Source: Patescibacteria group bacterium (GTDB taxonomy: Bacteria; Patescibacteriota; Minisyncoccia; Phycocordibacterales; UBA9973). Taken from it: a stretch of 17,189 nucleotides of DNA. The stretch is taken from NCBI GenBank assembly GCA_030916575.1, contig JAUPWJ010000026.1, positions 1 to 17,189 of the forward strand, read 5' to 3'. Of this stretch, positions 1-5,535 are shown piece by piece. The notes beneath the pieces are model-generated. The model saw nothing but the letters and a program-made list of their open reading frames with translations, did no database searches and was not told the origin of the DNA. Numbering within the stretch: position 1 is the first letter of the stretch; each line of letters begins with the position of its first letter. A program made the position numbers and the translations under genes.

Positions 1-730
1 CACTCAAGTCGTTATTTGGAGTCAAAGTATAGTTTGCTCGAGTTGAAGTGAGGTCACCTTGAACTTCTTTTAAATCTAAGTTTAAGTCAGCGAGTTTTTT
101 ATTATGAGATGTAGTTAAAGTTTGTTGTTGTGTTTTAAGATTAGCGAGTGAAGTAGTAGTATTATCTGTCTGTTCTTCAATATTTTGTTTTTGACCTAAA
201 AGGTTTTGGGAAGTTGTTGTTTCTGTATAAAGTTTTTTATGGGTTAGTTTTTCAATATCTTCTTTAAAGTCAGCCAAATTACTTTTTGGAATAACAAAGA
301 TAGCATGGCCATAATTTGTAGATACATTTAAATTATCAATACGGCCGTCTGCAATTTCAATAGCATCTTGTACACCATCCATTACATCTTCTACTTTACG
401 AGTTTTTATATCTCCTTTATAACTTACTTTATTGAATTCTCTAGTATCAGTAATGTCTCCACTATTTGTGTTTGGGTAATAACTTGAATTATATTCTTTA
501 TTACTTTTTTTACTATTACTACCTGGACATTTTATCCCTGCACTTTCTATGCATGGTATTTGTATACTAGCAGAGTTGTTTGTTCCAAAAGTTTTTTGAC
601 GAATATACAGTGTTCCATAAGCTAAAAATCCTATTACTAATAAAATTATAACCCAGATGATTATTTTCTTTTTAGAAATTCTAATTACTTTTTTACTTGG
701 TAAAGGGGAAACAGGTGTTGTATTTTCCAT
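1..730 (-). CDS. DUF4349-like membrane-anchored protein (partial, C-terminus missing)
   Basis: An open reading frame starts with ATG at 730 and runs off the window edge, giving 243 residues with no stop. A short polar, Lys-rich N-terminus is followed by one hydrophobic segment at about residues 23-42 (KKIIIWVIILLVIGFLAYG), consistent with a signal anchor and an outside C-terminal part. Residues from about 95 (TREFNKVSYKGDIKTRK onward) follow the DUF4349 layout: a short strand, an alpha/beta core (VEDVMDGVQDAIEIADGRI, then AIFVIPKSNLADFKEDIEKL), and a long Gln/Thr/Lys-rich coiled-coil-like stretch. The family has no established biochemical function; many members are surface-anchored. No Shine-Dalgarno precedes the start; the likely promoter is inside the end of priA, giving a leader of about 64 nt with a hairpin. 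The family call is from pattern memory and moderately sure; that the gene is real is quite sure. Confidence 0.8.
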   Translation of the reverse strand, partial: MENTTPVSPLPSKKVIRISKKKIIIWVIILLVIGFLAYGTLYIRQKTFGTNNSASIQIPCIESAGIKCPGSNSKKSNKEYNSSYYPNTNSGDITDTREFNKVSYKGDIKTRKVEDVMDGVQDAIEIADGRIDNLNVSTNYGHAIFVIPKSNLADFKEDIEKLTHKKLYTETTTSQNLLGQKQNIEEQTDNTTTSLANLKTQQQTLTTSHNKKLADLNLDLKEVQGDLTSTRANYTLTPNNDLS

Positions 731-753
731 AAATTTTGATTTTGCTAAATCAT

Positions 754-779
754 GTCGCGAAAGTCGATTGGATCGCGAC
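754..779 (-). promoter_or_regulatory. Hairpin in the leader of the DUF4349-like gene
   Basis: GTCGCGA at 754-760 and TCGCGAC at 773-779 are perfect 7-bp complements around a 12-nt loop. This GC-rich stem stands out in an AT-rich spacer. No T-run follows on either strand, so it does not look like an intrinsic terminator. It may be an mRNA stabiliser, a translational control element or a protein-binding palindrome. Confidence 0.45.
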
Positions 780-800
780 GCTATTAATAATATATAAATT

Positions 801-829
801 ATTATACTATAGTAAGCTTTCAGGGTCTA
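801..829 (-). promoter_or_regulatory. Putative promoter for the DUF4349-like gene
   Basis: On the minus strand a perfect TATAAT lies at 806-801, with TAGACC (four of six matches to TTGACA) 17 nt upstream at 829-824. It overlaps the last codons of priA, so the downstream gene could be transcribed alone as well as by read-through. The predicted start is near 794, leaving a leader of about 64 nt before the ATG at 730. Confidence 0.4.
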
Positions 830-2750
830 TGGAGACGATAAAGGGGGATTGGATACCTGAAAGTAGGCTATGTAGGTTCTCATCTATAGACGATGAGTTG
901 GAAAGCTCAGGCAAAGACCATTTTTTTATATCTAATTTTATAAGGGCATTGGTAGTGTATTTGTCTTTTTGCTTAGCTACGAAACCACTAAAGATATCTA
1001 TTTCATATTCGGCAAAATTTTCAGCTAAATACTTTTTCGCTGTCGTTGTATCTTCTTTATTTCCCGAAAATGTTATTTTAATAAATCTTTTATATGGTGG
1101 GTAGCCGAGAAGTTTACGGTCTTCTAATTCTCCTCTAACAAAAGAAAGTAAATTTTCTTGTTCTATTGCAAGTAAGGCCGGATCCTTGATATTTTTTGTT
1201 ATTACGATTAATTTTTCTTTGGTTTTGGAAATTATGGAGAATATTAATTCAATAATCTTTTCACCCATTTTAAAATTCGGTATAGACCAGAGGGAATCAA
1301 AAGAAGCAATAATAGAAAGTGGAACTTTTTCTTTTAAATAAAATAGAGCCATTTGAGTGCCGATAAGTATGGCTCCTTTGTTTTCTTCAAATTCAGTGAT
1401 TATTTTCTCTGCTCCTTTGGCTGAATCAACTTCCTCTTTGTCTAATTTAAATATTTTTGACTTTGGAAAATTCTTCTTTATTTCTTCATACACAGCGTCA
1501 TTTCCGATACCGTGAGGGAATAAATTCCAACTCCCACAAGTAGAACACCTTGTTTCAGGATCTTTTTGGTCTCCACAACGATTGCACACAAACATCCTCT
1601 TTTTACCATCTCGAGATAAATAAAGGACAAGCGGAGCAGAACATTTATCGCACATGACTATGTCATTACAATCTCGGCAAATAGTCATCGTGGCTAAACC
1701 TTTTCGGAGAGAAAAAATAAATACATTTTGATTTTTATCTATAGTTTTCTTTATATTTTCAATATTCTCAGTTGTAAAAATAGAAAACTTTCTTTTATTT
1801 CTTTCTGTAATTCTCTCCATTATTTCAACTTTACAATCTTGATTAATACGAAATGATAGTGGAGCTATGTCTCCCCAGTCATCTAATTCTTTTCGGGCTA
1901 CAGTTTCAAAACGAAGCAAGGTGTCACATAGTATGAGTTTGGCATTTATCTTTGATGCAAAAATTTCTACAAACACTCTTAAATCAAAATACGGAGCGTA
2001 TTGCATTTTGTAAGCACTAGAAGATTCATGTTCTAAGATAATTGTCCCGAAGTCATAACGCGGAATTGATAGATACGGTGCAGTGCCTAAGACCAAGACC
2101 GGATGCTCCATTTCCACCATAGTATTGATTTGTTTTAATACTTTTTTTGGACTTTTACCACTAGAGAATGAAAATATGAATTGTTCTATGCCTTTTGATA
2201 ATATATTTTCAAATTCATTTACATCGTGCTCTGTCGGCAAGACTATGAAAATGGATTTTTTTTCAGCGAATGATGCCCGTATGAGTGTTTTATAAAATGA
2301 AATACGGTCTTCAATATCTGCTTGGAAAAGTAATTTTTCTGTTCTTATACCAGCCGATACAATGTTTTTCTTATCTTCTCTTTTATTTTTTAAAACAGTA
2401 TTTGAAATACTGTCGTAATTTTCTGTTAATATTTTAGGTATGAGAGAATTAAAGGCAGTATTTTTTTTAGATATGAAGTATTTACTTGTGGAGAGTATTG
2501 CATTTATGTACTCATTTCTCCAAATAGAATCTTTTTTAACGTCAATTATCTTTTTTAAGTTAAAATCAAGTTCCTTTACTTCACCTTTGGAATTACTGGC
2601 GTCTTCTACTGAGGTGACTAAACCGAAGATTTTTTTATTACGCAAAGTTATTTCTACAATATTACCCAAAGTCACATCTTTTGAAGTAAAATAGGTCAAA
2701 TCCTCACCAATGGGGCTTTTAGTGAATGGAATAACGGACAGGATTTTCAT
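807..2750 (-). CDS. priA: PriA-like primosomal protein N' with degenerate helicase motifs
   Basis: PriA restarts stalled replication forks; a normal copy is a 3'-to-5' superfamily 2 helicase with a zinc module. This 647-residue protein keeps the N-terminal DNA-binding region (1-100), all eight zinc cysteines as CxxC pairs at 358/361, 367/370, 389/392 and 402/405, the GIGNDAVYEE stretch that corresponds to GxGTErvEe, the GYPPY motif near 549-553, and the SIDPESLL end that matches the family's DVDP-type terminus. The ATPase core is eroded. There is no Walker A GxTGSGKT near 142-155, the DEEH box is ILEH at 238-241, GTQM at 464-467 lacks the following KGxDF, and the GRAGR arginine-finger motif is absent. 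It is therefore probably a DNA- and partner-binding protein without helicase activity. The start is ATG 2750, with an extended -10 ending 7 nt upstream. Confidence 0.85.
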   Translation of the reverse strand: MKILSVIPFTKSPIGEDLTYFTSKDVTLGNIVEITLRNKKIFGLVTSVEDASNSKGEVKELDFNLKKIIDVKKDSIWRNEYINAILSTSKYFISKKNTAFNSLIPKILTENYDSISNTVLKNKREDKKNIVSAGIRTEKLLFQADIEDRISFYKTLIRASFAEKKSIFIVLPTEHDVNEFENILSKGIEQFIFSFSSGKSPKKVLKQINTMVEMEHPVLVLGTAPYLSIPRYDFGTIILEHESSSAYKMQYAPYFDLRVFVEIFASKINAKLILCDTLLRFETVARKELDDWGDIAPLSFRINQDCKVEIMERITERNKRKFSIFTTENIENIKKTIDKNQNVFIFSLRKGLATMTICRDCNDIVMCDKCSAPLVLYLSRDGKKRMFVCNRCGDQKDPETRCSTCGSWNLFPHGIGNDAVYEEIKKNFPKSKIFKLDKEEVDSAKGAEKIITEFEENKGAILIGTQMALFYLKEKVPLSIIASFDSLWSIPNFKMGEKIIELIFSIISKTKEKLIVITKNIKDPALLAIEQENLLSFVRGELEDRKLLGYPPYKRFIKITFSGNKEDTTTAKKYLAENFAEYEIDIFSGFVAKQKDKYTTNALIKLDIKKWSLPELSNSSSIDENLHSLLSGIQSPFIVSIDPESLL

Positions 2751-2756
2751 TTTATA

Positions 2757-2765
2757 ATTCTAGCA
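2757..2765 (-). promoter_or_regulatory. Extended -10 promoter of priA, leaderless spacing
   Basis: The minus strand reads TGCTAGAAT at 2765-2757, followed by six nucleotides and then the priA ATG at 2750. Counting seven nucleotides from the end of the -10 box puts the transcription start on the A of the ATG. No convincing -35 is needed with the extended TGn element. Confidence 0.55.
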
Positions 2766-2772
2766 TAAAATG

Positions 2773-2781
2773 TGTTATATT
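2773..2781 (+). promoter_or_regulatory. Extended -10 promoter of guaA, leaderless spacing
   Basis: TGTTATATT at 2773-2781 is a good extended -10, and the guaA ATG begins at 2789, seven nucleotides after the box. The predicted mRNA would start at or one base before the start codon. It lies back to back with the priA promoter inside a 38-bp divergent spacer. Confidence 0.55.
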
Positions 2782-2788
2782 ATTTCAT

Positions 2789-4315
2789 ATGGAAAATATC
2801 CAAATTTTAATAGTGGATTACGGTTCTCAATACACTTTGGTGATAGGCCGAATGCTTCGTGAGCTTGGTATTCGTAGCGTTATATTGCCTCCAATTAAAG
2901 CTGATATATGGTTACAAAAAAATACTCCAAAAGCTGTGATTTTGTCTGGTAGCAATTGGAGTGTATACGGAGAAAATGCTCCTAAACTTCCAACTTCGCT
3001 TGATGTAAGAGGTGATAAGTATACTATTTTAGGAATTTGTTATGGTATGCAACTTTTAGCCTATGTTGGCGAAGGAAAAATAGAAAGACCTCTTACTCAG
3101 CGTGAATACGGTCCTAGTGTTGTGAAAGTAAATACAAATCATCCATTATTTAAAAATGTAAGTGAAGAAACAGAAGTTTGGGCAAGTCATGGAGATACAG
3201 TGTTGGAATTGCCAAAAAATTTCTCTCCTATTGCAACTTCAGAAGGAATAGCGGGAATGACAAGTGAAAATAATAGAGTAATGGGCGTGCAGTTTCATCC
3301 AGAAGTTGTGAATACAAAAGAGGGGAAAAAAATGTTTCAAAATTTTATTGAACTTTCAAATTGTGTAGTGGATTGGAGTCCTATGGATTTGATACTTCAA
3401 ATTCAAAAAGAAGTTGTAGGTATTGTCGGATCTGAAAAAAAAGTAATACTAGGTGTATCTGGAGGAGTGGACTCTACTGTGCTTGCTGGAATACTTGCGC
3501 CAGTTTTAGGTGAGCGACTTGTGTGTATTGGTATAGATACAGGCGGGGGAAGATTTGGAGAAATTGAAGAGTTGAAAAATAATGTGACGAGTGCTGGAGT
3601 AAAGAATTTAAATATCATAGAAGCAAGTGATGAATTTATAAAGAATGTAGGCACTACCATAAATTCTGAAGAAAAAAGAGCGAAATTCAGAGAAGTTTAT
3701 AAAAAAACATTTGATGAACAAATTTTAAAACACGGAGCAAGCTTTATGCTTCAAGGAACATTGGCGACAGACATTATAGAAAGTGGGCAAGCTGGAGAGT
3801 CTGCAATGATAAAAACTCACCATAATGTTGGACTATCGTTTGAAGTTGAAGATTTGCATCCACTTAGACATTTATTTAAATATGAAGTGCGTGAATTAGG
3901 TAAGATGCTTAACTTGGCGCCGTCAGTATATGAAAGAAATCCTTTTCCGGGGCCGGGATTGTTTTTGAGAATAGTTGGCACTCCAGTCTCAAAAGAAAAT
4001 CTTGAACTTGTGCGAGATGCTGATAAAACTGTATCTGATATTTTAAAAAGTCGTGGTTTGGACAAAGAAATTTCTCAGCTCATCGTTGCCATGCTTGGTA
4101 TAAATTCTGTGGGTGTGAAAGGAGACGAGAGAGTGTATGGACATTCTCTTGCTGTGCGTGCAGTGCAGACTGTAGACTTCATGACAGCTACTGGATATCA
4201 TTTTCCACCGGATGTCATAGATGAGATAACCAGTGCCTTAATAAAACACAAAGACATCGTGCGCGTATTTTTCGACATGACTCCAAAACCCCCAGCAACT
4301 ACGGAGTTTGAGTAA
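2789..4315 (+). CDS. guaA: GMP synthase (glutamine-hydrolysing)
   Basis: This enzyme converts XMP to GMP using ATP and glutamine-derived ammonia in the cytoplasm. At 508 residues it is about the normal length. The N-terminal class I glutamine amidotransferase domain (about 1-190) has the nucleophile C84 in GICYGMQ and the H170/E172 pair in QFHPEV. The ATP-pyrophosphatase domain carries the P-loop SGGVDS at 224-229. The C-terminal dimerisation domain has NPFPGPGLFLRI and ends in KPPATTEFE, close to the usual KPPGTIEWE. One oddity is SGSNWSVYGE near residue 53, where most members have SGGPxSVY. With guaB and purA in the same window it forms the IMP branch-point set. It is divergent from priA, and ROK follows after a single spacer base (TAAAATG junction). 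Confidence 0.97.
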   Translation: MENIQILIVDYGSQYTLVIGRMLRELGIRSVILPPIKADIWLQKNTPKAVILSGSNWSVYGENAPKLPTSLDVRGDKYTILGICYGMQLLAYVGEGKIERPLTQREYGPSVVKVNTNHPLFKNVSEETEVWASHGDTVLELPKNFSPIATSEGIAGMTSENNRVMGVQFHPEVVNTKEGKKMFQNFIELSNCVVDWSPMDLILQIQKEVVGIVGSEKKVILGVSGGVDSTVLAGILAPVLGERLVCIGIDTGGGRFGEIEELKNNVTSAGVKNLNIIEASDEFIKNVGTTINSEEKRAKFREVYKKTFDEQILKHGASFMLQGTLATDIIESGQAGESAMIKTHHNVGLSFEVEDLHPLRHLFKYEVRELGKMLNLAPSVYERNPFPGPGLFLRIVGTPVSKENLELVRDADKTVSDILKSRGLDKEISQLIVAMLGINSVGVKGDERVYGHSLAVRAVQTVDFMTATGYHFPPDVIDEITSALIKHKDIVRVFFDMTPKPPATTEFE

Positions 4316-4317
4316 AA
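4303..4317 (+). repeat. 15-bp direct repeat, copy 1 (end of guaA)
   Basis: GGAGTTTGAGTAAAA covers the last codons and stop of guaA. An identical copy covers the last codons and stop of the ROK gene at 5108-5122, so both proteins end in EFE and the ROK gene is bracketed by the repeat. Confidence 0.75.
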
Positions 4318-5120
4318 TGAAAAAAGAAAATTTTTACATAGGTATAGATATTGGTGGAACTCATGCCAGGATCACAAGTTTTTCTTCCTTAAAAGAACTA
4401 GAATTTAAAGGTACTAAAATAATCACCTTAACTCATAATTTTGAAAATGATTTTAATGAGATACTAAAAACAGTAAAAAGTATAAAAAGTAAAGATATAA
4501 CTGCCATAGGGGTTGGACTTCCTGGAGTATTAAATGAAGAAAAAAATTTATTAATTTCAGCCACCAATATTCCTGAATGGGTTAATTTTGATATTAAAAG
4601 TAAACTTATACAAATTTTTCAATGTAGAGTCTTTCTTGAAAATGATGCTGTTACTTCTGCATTGGGTGAAGCATTATATGGCGGAGTTCAAACAGAAGAT
4701 TTTATCTACATGATTTGGGGTACTGGGATTGGTGGTGCAACTGTGGAATTAAAACCAACTTTAAAAGTTCAAAAATTAAGTGCTGAAAGTTATATTACTG
4801 ACTTAAGACATAGTCTTTATGGTAAGTTTTTGTTAGAAAAATATAATAAACCACTTAGAGAATTAGAGTCTGAAGAATGGAATGAGGTTATGTTTAATTT
4901 CAGTAAATTAATAATTCATATTTCAGATAATTTTAAAATAAAAAATATTATTATTGCTGGAGGAATAGCTTTAAAACAAAAAGCTAGATTAGAATTACTT
5001 GCAAAAAAATTAAAAGAAGAAAACAATATAAATTTAAGAACAACTAACTTAGGGGATCATCATACCTTTGGTCTTTATGGAGTTGCTGGTTTTTTAGCTA
5101 CAATAATGGAGTTTGAGTAA
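4317..5120 (+). CDS. ROK-family sugar kinase-like protein without the zinc motif
   Basis: The product (267 residues) has the ROK/glucokinase fold signatures: phosphate-binding DIGGTHARI at 11-19, the GLPG turn at 67-70, catalytic base D110 in LENDAV, a second phosphate motif GTGIGG at 135-140, and the adenosine-site IIIAGGIA at 211-218. ROK enzymes usually phosphorylate hexoses or N-acetylhexosamines. The characteristic CxCGxxGCxE zinc-binding segment is absent; the only Cys is at 103, so a standard ROK substrate cannot be assumed. The start is taken at ATG 4317, one base after the guaA stop. A TTG at 4308 in the same frame would overlap guaA and add only three residues, so it is less likely. 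Co-transcription with guaA is expected. The gene is visibly richer in A and T than guaA and is bracketed by a 15-bp repeat, a hint of separate origin. Confidence 0.82.
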   Translation: MKKENFYIGIDIGGTHARITSFSSLKELEFKGTKIITLTHNFENDFNEILKTVKSIKSKDITAIGVGLPGVLNEEKNLLISATNIPEWVNFDIKSKLIQIFQCRVFLENDAVTSALGEALYGGVQTEDFIYMIWGTGIGGATVELKPTLKVQKLSAESYITDLRHSLYGKFLLEKYNKPLRELESEEWNEVMFNFSKLIIHISDNFKIKNIIIAGGIALKQKARLELLAKKLKEENNINLRTTNLGDHHTFGLYGVAGFLATIMEFE

Positions 5121-5122
5121 AA
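5108..5122 (+). repeat. 15-bp direct repeat, copy 2 (end of the ROK gene)
   Basis: Second copy of GGAGTTTGAGTAAAA, spanning the stop codon of the ROK gene. It lies directly before the -35 box at 5125. Confidence 0.75.
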
Positions 5123-5124
5123 GA

Positions 5125-5152
5125 TTGACTAGATTTACATAGTTGCTATACT
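5125..5152 (+). promoter_or_regulatory. Strong promoter of the Cys-leader transcription unit
   Basis: TTGACT (5125-5130, five of six matches to consensus) and TATACT (5147-5152, five of six) are 16 nt apart, and the -10 is preceded by TGC, making it an extended -10. This is one of the two best promoters in the window. The predicted transcription start is G5159, which is also the first base of the GTG start of the leader ORF. Confidence 0.75.
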
Positions 5153-5158
5153 TTAATC

Positions 5159-5233
5159 GTGAATAAAACGACACAAAATTTTAATTGTTGTTGCCCAGCT
5201 TTCAAGCGAGAAAGTTGGTCTTTGTGTTGTTGA
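5159..5233 (+). CDS. Leaderless Cys-rich 24-residue leader peptide
   Basis: A GTG ORF begins exactly six nucleotides after the -10 box, the same spacing as for priA, mreB, frr and the PerM gene. It encodes 24 residues and stops at TGA 5231-5233, with a second in-frame stop TAA at 5237-5239. The peptide begins MNKTTQNFN, then has three Cys in a row (codons TGT TGT TGC, 5186-5194), PAFKRESWSL, and two final Cys (TGT TGT, 5225-5230) directly before the stop. Five Cys in 24 codons, clustered around the first hairpin arms, fit a regulatory leader peptide whose translation senses charged tRNA-Cys. Polycysteine leaderless ORFs acting as cysteine-responsive attenuators are known from mycobacteria. 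Too short for coding statistics; the case rests on position, promoter and RNA structure. Confidence 0.6.
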   Translation: MNKTTQNFNCCCPAFKRESWSLCC

Positions 5234-5293
5234 TACTAAGTTAAAATCCCCATCCAAGATAAAAACCAGCTTTCTAGGCTGGTTTTGTTTTTC
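5195..5293 (+). terminator. Attenuator: alternative hairpins ending in an intrinsic terminator
   Basis: Four segments can be marked. Segment 1 is CCAGCTTTC (5195-5203), immediately after the Cys triplet codons. Segment 2 is GAAAGTTGG (5210-5218). Segment 3 is an exact second copy of CCAGCTTTC (5266-5274). Segment 4 is GCTGGTTTT (5278-5286). Pairing 1:2 gives 9 bp with one G-U. Pairing 3:4 gives the terminator, a 9-bp stem AAAACCAGC/GCTGGTTTT at 5262-5286, followed by GTTTTT. Pairing 2:3 gives 11 continuous bp (5209-5219 with 5265-5275) and would destroy the terminator. This is the logic of trp-type attenuators. A ribosome stalled on the Cys triplet would cover segment 1, freeing 2 to pair with 3 and allow read-through. 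A ribosome reaching the stop would cover part of segment 2 and allow termination. The terminator is certain; the switching is inferred. Confidence 0.65.
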
Positions 5294-5331
5294 TTTAAAA
5301 AACAATATCTAGTTCTTTAACAATTAAAAAC

Positions 5332-5347
5332 ACTCCTAGGAGGGAGT
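5332..5347 (+). promoter_or_regulatory. Strong Shine-Dalgarno inside a small hairpin
   Basis: AGGAGG at 5338-5343 lies nine nucleotides before the ATG at 5353 and is the clearest ribosome-binding site upstream of any gene here. ACTCC (5332-5336) can pair with GGAGT (5343-5347), or CTCC with the GGAG of the site itself, so access to it may be partly controlled by structure. Confidence 0.6.
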
Positions 5348-5352
5348 TTATT

Positions 5353-5475
5353 ATGAGTACCACAATCACAATCAAGATTACACACAATTATGGCACGGAA
5401 GAAACAGTGTTAACTTTCGTTGACGGAGTACTTGTAAAAGAAGTTTTACCTCAAAAAGATACTCCGTTAGTGTAG
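5353..5475 (+). CDS. Hypothetical 40-residue protein downstream of the attenuator
   Basis: A 40-residue ORF from ATG 5353 to TAG, with a strong Shine-Dalgarno and a terminator 25 nt beyond its stop. I do not recognise it. The sequence is beta-strand-like: a Thr/Ile-rich N-terminus (MSTTITIKIT), a short turn with HNYGTEE, then TVLTFVDGVLVKEVL and a polar tail. It has no Cys, no membrane segment and no visible active-site motif. It is the only coding region between the attenuator terminator and the final terminator, so it is the likely regulated product. A role in cysteine or tRNA homeostasis would be guesswork from that position. A weak TATCTA at 5306-5311 could be an internal -10. Signals on both sides support a real small gene. 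Confidence 0.65.
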   Translation: MSTTITIKITHNYGTEETVLTFVDGVLVKEVLPQKDTPLV

Positions 5476-5499
5476 TTTAAGTCGCAAGACAAAAATTTT

Positions 5500-5535
5500 A
5501 AATGCTGAATTAATAAACCAATTCAGCATTTTTTT
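5500..5535 (+). terminator. Bidirectional intrinsic terminator between the 40-residue gene and purA
   Basis: AAATGCTGAATT (5500-5511) and AATTCAGCATTT (5520-5531) form a perfect 12-bp stem with an 8-nt loop, followed by a T-run to 5535 on the plus strand. It ends the small-gene unit. It overlaps the purA stop at 5534, and on the minus strand a weaker T-rich stretch follows, so it probably also ends purA. Confidence 0.85.

Noticed and set aside
754..779. GC-rich hairpin as an intrinsic terminator of priA
   Set aside because: No T-run follows the stem on the minus strand.
736..1104. 122-residue plus-strand ORF
   Set aside because: It lies opposite the well-supported end of priA, begins in the divergent spacer hairpin, and has no family signature.
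4308..4316. TTG start for the ROK gene
   Set aside because: It overlaps the guaA stop and adds only three residues; ATG 4317 is adjacent.
5353..5391. The Thr/Ile-rich start of the 40-residue ORF resembles the E. coli thr leader peptide, suggesting a second attenuator
   Set aside because: The ORF continues well past the Thr-rich part, and beyond its terminator there is no plus-strand gene to regulate, as purA is convergent. No alternative pairing with the terminator was found.
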